A DNA stretch of 64,000 nucleotides from Bactericera cockerelli (GCA_024516035.1 CM044961.1:2664020-2728019); one strand, 5' to 3'. Shown: positions 12,492-24,356, numbered from the stretch's first letter. The notes: generated from the letters alone by a model not told the origin. A program made the numbers and translations.

Positions 12492-12632
12492 TACCGACCT
12501 CAGTAGCTTGATCGATAAGGCGGCAGACTTGTAACCTGGAGGTCGGTGGTTCAAGTTCAGGTTTCAGCGTAGATTTAGTAACGCGAGTTTGAGTAGTTGT
12601 GATATCACGAAAGTGATTAACACAAATATAAT
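12492..12632 (+). mobile_element. SINE family B copy
   Basis: Preceded by two partial heads (12452-12491, accgacctcagtaa and accgacctaatt), suggesting repeated duplication of the 5' end. Confidence 0.75.
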
Positions 12633-12737
12633 ATCTTTTTACTTTTTTAGAAATTATTATGATTACAATAATAAAATTATACATGAGTAGTACCTTGCCT
12701 AGATGCCTAGGTATCGTATGACTACATAAAAATGAAA

Positions 12738-12946
12738 TAATACTAACTCTTTAGTGGAAGGTAACCAAGCGAGGTTAATGCTCAAAGCATTGTTTACCAC
12801 CCAACCATCAGAGTCTTATTATTATGTGGTCACATACTCAAATTAATGACGAAAAATTCAAGCACTGGGTGGAATTCGAACCGACGGATCCCTACGCTGC
12901 CTGGATTACCAGACTAGCGCGTTAACCACTTGACTACCGATACACT
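12738..12946 (-). mobile_element. SINE family A copy
   Basis: Minus-strand copy: the tail is on the left and the tRNA-like part (ggaattcgaacc) on the right. Confidence 0.75.
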
Positions 12947-13049
12947 TACCTATTGTCAAGGTATAAAGCTTAAGTAGGTTTTATGTAACAAAGTAGCAAA
13001 CACCAGTTCTCCCTACACTCAATCAATGCTATCTGTTGAGAGCAGAAAG

Positions 13050-13420
13050 TGAGAGAGAGAAAGAGAGAGAGAGAGAGGGAGAGAGGGAGTGAGGGAGAGA
13101 GCGGAATGAAATAGAAGAAAAGGTCAGTTTTCACACCCGGATAAACTTTAATGGCTTTCAGGTTGACAAAAGTAAGAGGAAGGTAAGAGGGAGAGAGATT
13201 GATAGGGGAAGAGACAGGAGTGATGGAAAGAGAGAGATAAATGAAGATATGGAAAGAGAGAGAGATGGTCTGAGAAAAGAGAGAGAGAGAAATAGAGAAG
13301 GAGGAGAAAAAATATACAGAGGGAGAGAGAGAAAGTTAAGAGAGAGATTGGGAGATGGAAAAAAGAGATATTGAGAGAAAAAGAAAGTGAGAGAGGGAGA
13401 GAAAAAAGAAATCTGTAAAA
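13050..13420. repeat. (GA)n-rich tract
   Basis: Impure GA microsatellite; ends near the retroelement fragment at 13520. Confidence 0.95.
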
Positions 13421-13519
13421 AAAAGAAATGATAAAAAAGGTGAAATTCAGAGTGTGCCAGAATTTATCTAAAATCAATTAGATAACAAGTGCATATATTT
13501 GAAATTCGAACATTTTAAA

Positions 13520-13875
13520 CTAATTCAAATAAAATATTTCATTGAGATCTTCTGGGACTGGACATGCGCCCACAATGCTTGCGACGTTGCCCTTCTGTAT
13601 CTCAATGCTGATTCTCTGATATAGGTACTGTCTAGCCATCTTCATACCAGATTTATCTACCAACATTGCTCCTGTTTCTTGAACAAAACGCCTCGCTTCT
13701 TCACAGAACACACCCATTGTCTCTACCGCAAACTCTACAAATGTGTACTGATCACATAGTTCTGCATATTTCCTTTTCCTGGTTTTCGAAGCACATTCAG
13801 CAGCTGCTCCTCTAGATTCAATTGATCTTTTTATGTTTGAGATCTTTTTACCAACTAGATTATGCCAAAATTCTC
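13520..13875 (-). pseudogene. Retroelement polyprotein C-terminal fragment
   Basis: About 118 open codons (FWHNLVGKKIS ... KRKYAELCDQYTFVEFAVET ... QRISIEIQKGNVASIVGACP) ending in a stop at 13520. The pattern Y-x-FVPFAVET ... QRISIxIQRGNAxS is one I associate with the tail of reverse-transcriptase proteins in invertebrate genomes. An in-frame TGA lies just upstream. Family not established. Confidence 0.5.
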
Positions 13876-13967
13876 AACCAAAACTACAAAGGTGACACAA
13901 TCGCGTTGTTTCCCCATGCTAACTAACATAGTGTCAATCAGGCGCGGCCGGTGGTAATAATAATAAT

Positions 13968-14090
13968 TCCGTGTCCGTGAGGTAGGTATTCATACCTAAA
14001 CCACGGTGGTGAGAGGATTATATGGACGCCCAGATCCAATGTCTAGGCTCCTTTCATGTCCATTGATTCTATTTGGTTTTAACGTTATTA
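13968..14090 (+). repeat. Dispersed repeat H, uninterrupted copy
   Basis: cacggtggtgagaggattat to attctatttggttttaacg. The second copy (58235-58570) carries a SINE A inside it. Confidence 0.7.
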
Positions 14091-14095
14091 TTATT

Positions 14096-14195
14096 ATTAA
14101 ACATGTTGGATCAAGTTTTATTTACAAATAACATAGAATATATACATACATAGAAATTAAAATTAACAAAACAAAACTTGATCAAGGGCGGTGCT
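14096..14195. repeat. Dispersed repeat I, uninterrupted copy
   Basis: aacatgttggatcaagtttt ... acatacatagaaattaaaat ... acttgatca. It serves as the empty-site reference for the fold-back element at 42079 and the SINE at 61204. Confidence 0.75.
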
Positions 14196-14334
14196 AATAC
14201 CAACGGCATTCTCTTCCGCACCACCCTTGATAAAAAAAAAAGATAAAAGAGAGAAAAAAGAAGAAGACAATTTAAGAAGTTACATAAAAAATAGAAGAAG
14301 AAAAAAAAATAAAAGAAATTTTATACATAAAATA

Positions 14335-14545
14335 ACGTCCTGACTTGAGGTAGACAGGACGGGGGTTTTACGCCCCATTCGCTGGGAATCGCACCAGCTA
14401 CCCACATTAACCTCGCCAGCCATGTTTGGAGGGAACAGAATTTTCTTTGCGAAAAGTCTATGGGCAGTAATCACAACCGTTACGCCACGGAGGCTGGCAG
14501 CGGCCGGTGGTAAAGAGCTGCGGAACTGCAGCACCCCCAGACAAA
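14335..14545 (-). mobile_element. SINE-like family F copy
   Basis: ttttacgccccattcgctgg, caccagctacccacattaac and a tRNA-like end gttacgccacggaggctg. Related pieces lie at 8955-9055, 10390-10545, 15005-15105, 37620-37760 and 41930-42040. Confidence 0.65.
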
Positions 14546-14784
14546 AATGAGAGATTTTTCTCAAGTCCTAGCTCGTACACAGTGAAAATTATCACACATT
14601 TCTACAATAATTGATGCATAATTATTATAATTGGCATGATTAACAAAATGAAACTCTTTAGATACTGAAGGAGCGACTCTATAAATCCTATTTTAGTCTG
14701 GTTTATGTGGCAGACAATTAAAACATTTTCCGACCGTCCGCGCCTGGTGTCAATAATTATTTTTTGTATTAGTCTTATTTTTAA

Positions 14785-14890
14785 CTGTTCCGGTAGCTCA
14801 GTGGTCAAGACGTCCAAGTGGTAATCCAGAGATCGCGGATTCGAAACCCAACCGGGACAAGACAAGTTATCCTCCCTTTTGAGATTTTGA
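14785..14890 (+). mobile_element. SINE family D, head only
   Basis: ttccggtagctcagtggtca to ttatcctcccttttgagatt; the tail is missing and runs into other repeats. Confidence 0.7.
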
Positions 14891-15441
14891 CCAGCCTGGG
14901 TTGGGCCGGACACATGTGTTTTTACTTCGGAGGGGACAAAGTTGACGAGCTCATTAATGAGAACCCTGCCTCAATAGGAAAGCCAAAAAAAAAAACAACA
15001 AAATTTTTTGCGACAAAATTCTGCCCGAACCGGGGATCGAACTCAGTATCTCTGAACCACAGGCAGAAGTCACAACCGTTACGCCACAAAGGCGGGGGTA
15101 GAATGAAGAGAAGATAGATGAGAACTTATTGAGACGATTCACATCGTGACACGATTCACATCGTGCTCCTAAAATATCATCAAATTTGTTAGTTTAAAAG
15201 TGTGTAAAATTTTTTTTCAAGTTTAGTGCTAAAAGTGTGTTATTTTGTGCACAGAATTTGAAAACAACAACACTAAGACAAAATTCAGATAAGTATTTGT
15301 AAAAAATTAATTTTTAACATTAATACCAAATTTATTTTAAATACCTATTGACATAATGCTGAAGACTCTTCAGTACCCGTAATTTTATTTTTATTTCTGA
15401 CTGACATATTTTAAAATTTTAGATTTCGTCAAGTGAAAAAA

Positions 15442-17178
15442 ATGGGCCTAACAAGACTTCAAGTTGACAATATTGAGGGAAAAACAGGCAAAAAAATATT
15501 TTCAAACATAACTAGTGAAGATTGTAAAAAATTGATTACAAATATATACAGCGAACTTATTAAATTGTTTGATAGTCCTCATGCGAATATTTTATCGAGA
15601 ACACTTTTACTTAATATATCAGTGACATTAGAAAAATTAGAAGATGAAACTCAGAAACGCATAACTAATGAACAGGCAAATTTTAAGTTATCTCAACAAA
15701 ATTCACAATTTATGAAAAAAATTCAAGCTTTACAAGAAACATTTGAAACCCAAAAGAAAATAAATGCAAGCTTGGTTGAAGAATCAGAGACAAACGAAGA
15801 AGAGACCAAGAAAATAATTGAAGATAATAAACAGCTGATAAAAACTCTTAAAAAAAATCTACAAGACAAGGAAGAAGACATTACTCAAATCCAGACATCA
15901 ATGGACACACTGAGGAAGAGCAACAAGGAACTGAAAGAAGAGAATCTTAACATGAAACTATTGCTGGACAAGAAGCTGAATGAGGAGGAAGCAGCCAAGA
16001 AGAGTCTTGCAGGAGAAAATGTTAATGTTCTGCCAGGAGGAAGCAATGACGCAGATGTAGCATCTACAGCACTCACAGTGAATGCTACCCCAACAGACAC
16101 ACTAGATCTAATGACCAATGGCCAAAGTGTTACAAATGAAGAAAAAGCTGTCAATAGTATAAGTAGACTGTTTATCATTGGTGACAGCCACACCAGGGAC
16201 TTACAACCCATTATTCACAAATCAATCTCCCCAAAGTTCACCTCAAATACAACCTGTTTACCAGGAAAAACTCTAGGTGATATTATTAATACAATAAAAC
16301 CTGAAAAAATTTCTAACAACACCCTTCTCTGCATTGTGGCTGGCGCCAATGACGTTTTTAAAACTAAGTGGAATGACATCCAAAATTCTCTAGAAAAATT
16401 ATATCGTAAATGTAAAAACAACAAAATTCTAATAGTACTTGCCCCACCTAGGTATGATATTAGAAAAATGAATAGGCATATCATAAATATGAATGTTAAA
16501 ATTAAGCATTTTTTGAGTAAATACGATAATATTAGCTGTTTAGACCCTCATAACTTTATAAGATTTAATCACATGAGTAGAGACCTGATACACTTGGACA
16601 GAAGAGGTAAATTCCAACTTTGTAGCAAAATTGTTCACAGAGTATTTGGTATTGTGATAAAAGTAGACTTGGAATTACCTAAGAGAACACCTAATTACAA
16701 GTCTTCCCACTTATTGAATTACAATCAATACATGTATAACGGACACAGCAGAAAGTATGTAGGTAATGGAGGGAACCAAACTGTAGGTATCAAAAACAAC
16801 TATCGTGCAATGACAGATGGACATAATATACAGGGTGCAACAATTCTGTCAACTCAAAGAGATTCAGGGTTCAAAAAGAACTCGACTCCACATGTCCACT
16901 TTGACTTTAATGATAGGTCAAGGAAAGGATTTCCCTCACTGCCAAACCAAAATATACAAACTCCAACCCCAATTATACCTCATTATCCAACAACACACAA
17001 AAATAACTTCATGTTCAATAATCAAAATGAAGGAGCTCAATGGGAACCTCAATTTCATCATAATCCCCATCTAAACTACCCCACAACAATCGTACCATTT
17101 ATATACCACAACCAAATACACAACCCATACCAATCAAGTCACCAAAATTTTCAACCTACAATGACGACTCTTTTTTAA
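15442..17178 (+). CDS. LINE ORF1 protein: coiled coil + SGNH esterase
   Basis: 578 codons from ATG 15442; a GTG three codons upstream is less likely to be used. Residues ~70-200 are Lys/Glu-rich with heptad-like spacing, a probable coiled coil for multimerisation. Residues ~240-390 form an SGNH/GDSL hydrolase domain: LFIIGDSH (catalytic Ser ~249), VAGANDV (Asn ~303) and DLIHLD (Asp ~381, His ~384). The tail is rich in Asn, His, Gln and Pro and may bind RNA. Esterase domains in ORF1 are known from CR1-like LINEs; their substrate is unclear. The frame is uninterrupted although ORF2 is broken. ORF2's frame is open from inside the end of ORF1, so the two overlap or nearly touch. Confidence 0.85.
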   Translation: MGLTRLQVDNIEGKTGKKIFSNITSEDCKKLITNIYSELIKLFDSPHANILSRTLLLNISVTLEKLEDETQKRITNEQANFKLSQQNSQFMKKIQALQETFETQKKINASLVEESETNEEETKKIIEDNKQLIKTLKKNLQDKEEDITQIQTSMDTLRKSNKELKEENLNMKLLLDKKLNEEEAAKKSLAGENVNVLPGGSNDADVASTALTVNATPTDTLDLMTNGQSVTNEEKAVNSISRLFIIGDSHTRDLQPIIHKSISPKFTSNTTCLPGKTLGDIINTIKPEKISNNTLLCIVAGANDVFKTKWNDIQNSLEKLYRKCKNNKILIVLAPPRYDIRKMNRHIINMNVKIKHFLSKYDNISCLDPHNFIRFNHMSRDLIHLDRRGKFQLCSKIVHRVFGIVIKVDLELPKRTPNYKSSHLLNYNQYMYNGHSRKYVGNGGNQTVGIKNNYRAMTDGHNIQGATILSTQRDSGFKKNSTPHVHFDFNDRSRKGFPSLPNQNIQTPTPIIPHYPTTHKNNFMFNNQNEGAQWEPQFHHNPHLNYPTTIVPFIYHNQIHNPYQSSHQNFQPTMTTLF

Positions 17179-17252
17179 GAGATAAAATCAAATCAAACAA
17201 AAAGAAGACTTCAACACTGAACAATTCTACAGAAATAAAAGAAAATAACCAG

Positions 17253-20124
17253 GTGGATATTACAATAAATAACACCGAAAAAAATATTACAATTTTTTAT
17301 CAGAACACTAGAGGATTAAAAACAAAAACAGAAGATTTTTATCTCAACATTCTGACTGATGACTATGATGTAGTTGCAATAACAGAAACGTGGTTATCAC
17401 CGGACATAGGTACTAGAGAGTTATTTGATGATAGGTACGAGGTCTATAGACAAGACAGGTGTGAGGGAAACTCTACTAAAATTTCAGGGGGAGGAATTTG
17501 TCTAGCTGTAAAAAAGAATATTCCTGTAGTACCTATAGTTAAATGGAATGAATGTTCGAATAACTTACAAAGCCTATGGCTTAAATGTAAATTCTTTGGT
17601 AAAGAAGTTTATACGGGCCTTTATTATATACCTCCACCAGTTCACAAAAACACAATTAAACAATTGGCCGAAGATCTTTCAAGCAGGACTGAATTGATGG
17701 AAAACAGAATTTTGTTAATCGGAGATTTTAATGTTCCAGAATTCGGACAAACAAATGACAATATTAATGGGACTTTACATGAACTAACTTGTTTGATAAA
17801 TAACCTTGACTTGCAATCATATAACGGAATTAAGAATATAAATAATCGAACCTTAGATTTGTGTCTTAGTAATATTGAAAACTATGAATTATCAAAAAAC
17901 AAGCAAGCAGTAATCAAAGTAGAAAAAGGAACAAGTTTAGTCAATAAAATAGATAATCATCACCCACCTCTTCTTATGATATTAAGCTTAATACCAATAA
18001 AAACACCAAATGATCAAATTATAACCCAAAGAACACTACAATTTATGATAGATAAAAGTGACCCACTTGTGATGGAAAAAGAGCTAAAAAAAATTAGTTG
18101 GGAAGACATGAACAAAATGAAATCCTGTGACCAAATGATGAATTACTTTTATTCTAAAATTAAAGAAATATGTGAAAAATGTCTACCTGATAAATACAAA
18201 AAAACATACATTAAACGTAAAAGAAAATTTCCTCATTGGTGGACTAGAGATACGCAGAAAATGTTTACGAGAAAAGAAAGAATTAGGAAAATAAAAAACA
18301 AATCAACAATACAAACTCAAGAATATCATGTATTGAGAAAAAAAATTAAAAAAGAAATAAAACTTAACTACCAGTCATACATTGATCAAATTACAAAAGA
18401 CATAAAAAAAGGGATAGTAAATCCTTTTGGAATTTTACAAAAGATAAACGAAAAACTACAGAAAAGAATTGTCTCATATATGAAGATCAAGAAATTTCAG
18501 ATCCCCAAAAAATAGCAGACACTTTTGCATCCCACTTTGAAAAATGCTATAGTCATCTACAATCTTCTTATAAGCCGAATTTTAATAACACAGAAAATAA
18601 TAGCAATAATAATTATTTACATTTTAATAAGATAAACGAAGAGGACATAAAATCAGAAATTAAAAATATGGAACAGAATAAACCCCCAGGGCCAGATGGT
18701 ATACCGCCATCATTCTTGAAGAAATACATGTTAATACTTACTAAACCACTTGCACACATTTTCCAAGAATCACTTACATCTGGAATATTTCCATCTTCTC
18801 TTAAAGAATCAGTTGTGAGACCAACCCCAAAAAAGGCTCTGACTCTTTAATAACTAACTATAGACCAGTTTCCAATCTGAATGTAATAGCTAAATTATTT
18901 GAATCCTTAATCTACAATAAGATCTCCACCCATGTGTATAATACAATATCAAACCAACAACATGGGTTCGTGAAATCTAAGTCAACAATAACAAATTTAG
19001 TAGAATTTACTGACTTCATATCTCGAAAAATGCAACAAAATATCCAGGTCGACGTGTGCTACACCGATGTTGAAAAATGTTTTGATAAAATCTCTCACGA
19101 TAGCATTATAAATAAATTAATTGAAGTAGGATTTTCTAAACCACTTGTGACACTATTCACCAATTACCTACAAAATAGAAAAGTTTATGTAAAATACAGA
19201 AACTGCAAATCGGCCCCAATCTCCCCACCATCTGGAGTAGTGCAGGGTAGTAAATTATCAAGTCTAATCTTTATCCTGATCTATAATGATGTTCATAAAC
19301 ATGTAAAACATTCACAAATACTTTTGTATGCCGATGATCTAAAAATATTTAAACCTATAGTTTCAGAACAAGACTGTCACATGATGCAAGAAGATCTCAA
19401 TGCAATAGAAATATGGCTTCAAAGTGTAGGACTTAATTTCCATCCCGACAAATGCAGTATTGTGTCCTACAAAAACAAGAAAATTGCATTTGATTATCAA
19501 CTACAGGGATCATCTGTACAAAATCAGACACAAATAAAAGACTTGGGCATACTTTTTCATAATGAATTAAAATTCGATGAAAACATAAAAGAAATTGAAA
19601 AAAAAGCCTACAAAAAGCTAGGAATGATTATCCGCTACTCAAAATCAATCGAAGATCCAGATGCTATTAGAATACTTTACCTAGCACACGTTAGATCAAT
19701 TTTGGAGTATGGCTCGATTATCTGGGCTCCTACAACTAAAATTGCTTGTAAATCACTTGAGAGGGTACAAAAATGTTTTGTTAGGTATTTGTTTAAAAAT
19801 CTCAACGGCTTCTATCCCCTTTTCCCTCACTATATTCCTTATACACAATTAATTGAGCATATTGACCTTGAAACATTAGAAGAACGTAGAGAAAAGGAAT
19901 TTATGAAATTTCTCAAAAACATATTTACAAATCATATAGTAAGCCCGTACATACTAGAAAAATTAGAAATTAGAATTCCAAATGAAAGAATCAGATATAG
20001 CGGTAATATATTTTTCAATACACCAAATAAAAAAGAATCTCATGCATACAAGTCACCTATCATATCTGCTATGGATAGATATAATAAAATTCAGAACAAA
20101 AATAATAGGCCTGAAATATTTTAA
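17253..20124 (+). pseudogene. LINE ORF2: APE endonuclease + reverse transcriptase, two frameshifts
   Basis: Endonuclease motifs: FYQNTRG, ITETWLS, ILLIGDFN and DNHHPP (the SDH-like active-site block). RT motifs: NKPPGPDGIPP, NYRPVSNL, HGFVKSKST, YTDVEKCFDKISHD, GVVQGSKLSSLIF and LLYADDLKIF (catalytic YADD). The frame changes near 18440-18470 and again at the A run near 18827-18833, so translation as written stops at 18515 and 18850. The region just upstream of 17253 is open in the same frame, so the true start may be earlier. The C-terminus runs to 20124 without an RNase H. Both breaks look like one-base indels; the second is in a homopolymer and could be a sequencing error. Confidence 0.85.
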
Positions 20125-20984
20125 TTTCTTTATAATAATAACGTGTCAGTTATTGCTTAATTATGCTTGATTAACTCAACATAATTCAGCGTAGACACAA
20201 AAAAAAAAAAAAAAAAAAAACTTATTTTTTCGCTTTTCTTTTTTGTCCTCAGAGCAACTTGAAACCTGATACTTGGAAAGAAAATCCAAGTGTGCAAGAA
20301 TGGAACGATAGATTTTCCAGAGTATGAAAAAGAAATCCCTAACCAAGGATCCGTGAAAATTCAAAAGAAAATGGAGATAGTTTTTTATTTCATAATTTCC
20401 AGGACAGATGTGAACATGTAGTTTATGCATAAGTGTGCGCTTTCTTTCTATTCATCGGAATTCAATCTTAGTAACTAGTGGTTCTGTGAACTGTAAACCT
20501 CACACAGATTCAACTATCGCATTATAAATGTTTAATCAAGCATGAGGACACCGAGACCTATCATTCAATACTCCACTCGCTAGGTTTTTATTAAAAAATA
20601 TCAACCGTCCCTTTTTCCCCCCTTTTTCGATTTTTTTACCACAGTTTGGCCCCCTGAGCTTTCAAGATCACCAAATTTCATTAATAAAGTCAAATATATT
20701 TTTCAACGAATCTACAAAATTTCAAGAGCCTTCCTTGTTTCAATAAAAATAGAAAAATCGTTTTCAAATTTCACCAAGACGGCCCCCATTTGGTCCCGAG
20801 TGGCCCAAATCGGCCCAAAAAAATACAGATAAAATTCTATAACCCCAATAAACATGTATACTGAATTTCAACACTTTTGAAGAATTCGGTCGAGAGTTAT
20901 CGCGGAACGGACAGACACACAGACAGACAAACGAAAGTCTCAAATCGTTAAGTATGCTAGTTAACACAGATCCTCACTGTGTTC

Positions 20985-21165
20985 GGTTAATAAAAGCCGA
21001 TAGAGCATTGGTTACTGAGACGGAGGTTGCGGGTTCGAATTCCGGCCGGAGCTGAAATTTCTGACCGAAATATTCCGTTTCCGGAATGGTATGGATGTAA
21101 AGGTAAAAGTGCCCTGAAGTAATGCAAAAGCTGTTCCGGGGCATACTAACCTTAAAATTAAAAAT
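20985..21165 (+). mobile_element. tRNA-derived SINE, family C
   Basis: Contains gcattggttactgag, gcgggttcgaattccggcc and the body ccgtttccggaatggtatgg. The head is diverged. Confidence 0.7.
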
Positions 21166-21169
21166 AATA

Positions 21170-21323
21170 AAAAGAGCGAAAGAAGAGAGATAGAGAGAGA
21201 GAAAAACAGAGAGAGAGGGGATGAAAGAGAGAGAGATGGAGAGAGGGGAGAGAGAAAAAAAAGAGACAGAGAGAGAGAGAGGCGGGGACAGGGGAGGAGA
21301 GAGAGAAAGAGAGAGAGAGAGAA

Positions 21324-21369
<46 letters not shown>

Positions 21370-21418
21370 TGAGAGAGAGAGAGAGAGAGAGAGGGAGTGA
21401 GAGAGAGAGAGAGAGATT
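21170..21418. repeat. (GA)n-rich tract
   Basis: Directly follows the tail of a family C SINE, so it may have grown from that tail. Confidence 0.93.
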
Positions 21419-21669
21419 TCTAATACTGGTTTCACATTATAGCAGGAATTCCAGCTTACAGGATATCTTGCGGATTTGTAATAATTACTGTCCCTGTTAA
21501 ACCTAATTATTATTCTAATAATTATCAGAATTAAAATTAGTGTCCCCGATATAATTAAATTATGATACTTTGGTTTCCCGTTTCAATTAATTAGAAAGTT
21601 GTGAAGGAAACGAAATTTTATTGTATCCTGTTGAACAGAAAAAGGGGTAGCATTTTTACATATTATCAA

Positions 21670-21810
21670 CCAACCTCAGTAGCTTGATCGATAAGGTGGT
21701 GGACTTGTAACCTGGAGGTCGGTGGTTCAACTCACGGTTTCAGCGTAGATTTAGTAAAGCGAGCGAGTTGTTGTGGTATCACGAAAGTGATTAACACAAA
21801 TATCATAACT
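21670..21810 (+). mobile_element. SINE family B copy
   Basis: Complete layout, diverged head caacctcagtagc. It lies 150 bp upstream of the large minisatellite. Confidence 0.75.
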
Positions 21811-21960
21811 TAAACAAGGAACCACAGATTCTATCCTACTTCTGTGACATCGGATCCAAATTAGGTTACCGCAAGAAAATACAGTCGTTGGCACGTAATA
21901 AGAGAAACCCATTAATTATAACAATACCCATAAAACATGTTCTTATGAACAACAATGAAG

Positions 21961-23790
21961 TTACATAGTGCTCAGTGGTGGTTTTCGAAGTTACATAGTG
22001 CTCAGTGGTGGTTTTAGAAGTTACATAGTGCTCAGTGGTGGTTTTAGAAGTTACATAGTGCTCAGTGGTGGTTTTAGAAGTTACATAGTGCTCAGTGGTG
22101 GTTTTAGAAGTTACATAGTGCTCAGTGGTGGTTTTAGAAGTTACATAGTGCTCAGTGGTGGTTTTAGAAGTTACATAGTGCTCAGTGGTGGTTTTAGAAG
22201 TTACATAGTGCTCAGTGGTGGTTTTAGAAGTTACATAGTGCTCAGTGGTGGTTTTAGAAGTTACATAGTGCTCAGTGGTGGTTTTAGAAGTTACATAGTG
22301 CTCAGTGGTGGTTTTAGAAGTTACATAGTGCTCAGTGGTGGTTTTAGAAGTTACATAGTGCTCAGTGGTGGTTTTAGAAGTTACATAGTGCTCAGTGGTG
22401 GTTTTAGAAGTTACATAGTGCTCAGTGGTGGTTTTAGAAGTTACATAGTGCTCAGTGGTGGTTTTAGAAGTTACATAGTGCTCAGTGGTGGTAGAAGTTA
22501 CATAGTGCTCAGTGGTGGTTTTAGAAGTTACATAGTGCTCAGTGGTGGTTTTAGAAGTTACATAGTGCTCAGTGGCGGTTTAAGCAGAGTTACATAGTGC
22601 TCAGTGGCGGTTTAAGCAGAGTTACATAGTGCTCAGTGGTTGTTTTAGAAGAGTTACATAGTGCTCAGTGGTGGTTTTAAAAGTTACATAGTGCTCAGTG
22701 GTGGTTTTAGAAGTTACATAGTGCTCAGTGGTGGTTTTAGAAGTTACATAGTGCTCAGTGGCGGTTTAAGCAGAGTTACATAGTGCTCAGTGGCGGTTTA
22801 AGCAGAGTTACATAGTGCTCAGTGGTTGTTTTAGAAGAGTTACATAGTGCTCAGTGGTTGTTTTAAAAGTTACATAGTGCTCAGTGGTGGTTTTAGAAGT
22901 TACATAGTGCTCAGTGGTGGTTTTAGAAGTTACATAGTGCTCAGTGGTGGTTTTAGAAGTTACATAGTGCTCAGTGGTGGTTTTAGAAGTTACATAGTGC
23001 TCAGTGGCGGTTTAAGCAGAGTTACATAGTGCTCAGTGGTTGTTTTAGAAGTTACATAGTGCTCAGTGGCGGTTTTAGAAGTTACATAGTGCTCAGTGGT
23101 GGTTTTAGAAGTTACATAGTGCTCAGTGGTGGTTTTAGAAGTTACATAGTGCTCAGTGGTGGTTTTAGAAGTTACATAGTGCTCAGTGGCGGTTTAAGCA
23201 GAGTTACATAGTGCTCAGTGGTTGTTTTAGAAGTTACATAGTGCTCAGTGGCGGTTTTAGAAGTTACATAGTGCTCAGTGGTGGTTTTAGAAGTTACATA
23301 GTGCTCAGTGGTGGTTTTAGAAGTTACATAGTGCTCAGTGGTGGTTTTAGAAGTTACATAGTGCTCAGTGGTGGTTTTAGAAGTTACATAGTGCTCAGTG
23401 GTGGTTTTAGAAGTTACATAGTGCTCAGTGGCGGTTTAAGCAGAGTTACATAGTGCTCAGTGGCGGTTTAAGCAGAGTTACATAGTGCTCAGTGGTTGTT
23501 TTAGAAGTTACATAGTGCTCAGTGGCGGTTTTAGAAGTTACATAGTGCTCAGTGGTGGTTTTAGAAGTTACATAGTGCTCAGTGGTGGTTTTAGAAGTTA
23601 CATAGTGCTCAGTGGTGGTTTTAGAAGTTACATAGTGCTCAGTGGCGGTTTTAGAAGTTACATAGTGCTCAGTGGCGGTTTTAGAAGTTACATAGTGCTC
23701 AGTGGTGGTTTTAGAAGTTACATAGTGCTCAGTGGTGGTTTTAGAAGTTACATAGTGCTCAGTGGCGGTTTTAGAAGTTACATAGTGCCC
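21961..23790. repeat. 30-bp minisatellite, ~60 units, with higher-order blocks
   Basis: Basic unit contains ttacatagtgctcagtgg plus ggttttagaag. Variant units of 31-32 bp (cggtttaagcagag; ttgttttagaa) recur in the same order and set up longer blocks, e.g. two adjacent ~182-bp blocks at 22847-23029 and 23029-23211. Because 30 is a multiple of three, it reads as a 10-residue repeat (LSGGFRSYIV) in one frame; there is no sign of a gene. Confidence 0.95.
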
Positions 23791-24135
23791 TTGAACTAAT
23801 GAGAAAGCGGTTTTTGGGCATAGTTACCTTCTTTTTTTAAAGCTCAATACCAAATTAGAAATATTGGAATGATACACTGCCGGGGATCGAACCCAGGCCA
23901 TCAGTGACTAAATAATAATATTTTTTTATAACCGTGGCACATATTTCAAAACTAATTCATCTTATAATATAGTAGTAAAAAGAAGTATTATTTTTTCATG
24001 CATGAAGTGTTGGGTTCGATACTTGTAGAGCCGTTTGAATACAAAATTTCCTGCTTATCGAACAAAGATTATAAAACTAATATTCTCTTCAAGGCAATCC
24101 TAGGTATTCCGCTTTTTTTTTAAAAAAAAAAAAAA

Positions 24136-24321
24136 AGGTAAGTGGGTCCCGGAACCGCTTTCGCATTACTTTAGCATTACTTAAGGGTACTTTACTTTTA
24201 CATGCATGCCATTCTGGAAACGGAAAATTTCGGTCAGAAATTTTGGCTCCGGCCGGGATTCGAACCCGCAACCTCCGGGTCAGTAACCAATGCTCTGTAC
24301 CACTCAGCCACGGAGGTCGGC
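24136..24321 (-). mobile_element. SINE family C copy
   Basis: Minus copy: gattcgaacccgcaacctcc and gccacggaggtcggc at the tRNA-like end. Confidence 0.75.
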
Positions 24322-24356
24322 AGGTATTCGGCTTGAAGATTATAGAGAACACTTAC

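Larger units (their letters stand above)
15134..20220 (+). mobile_element. LINE with SGNH-esterase ORF1, near full length
   Basis: Non-LTR retrotransposon of CR1/L2-like organisation. It has a short repeated 5' leader (gattcacatcgtg twice, 15134-15166), ORF1 with coiled coil and esterase, ORF2 with endonuclease and reverse transcriptase, a short 3' UTR and a 22-nt A tail (20199-20220). There is no RNase H. The 5' boundary is approximate. Two ORF2 frameshifts make it inactive as assembled, but decay is slight otherwise. Confidence 0.85.

Noticed and set aside
15885..16484. Minus-strand ORFs within LINE ORF1
   Set aside because: Antisense shadows of the ORF1 coding frame.
21968..22597. 209-codon protein with 10-residue repeats
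   Set aside because: The frame is open only because the 30-bp unit is a multiple of three; frame is lost wherever 31-32-bp units occur, with no start, splice or domain support.
21961..23790. CRISPR-like array
   Set aside because: Units abut with no spacers and variants form blocks; it is a eukaryotic minisatellite.
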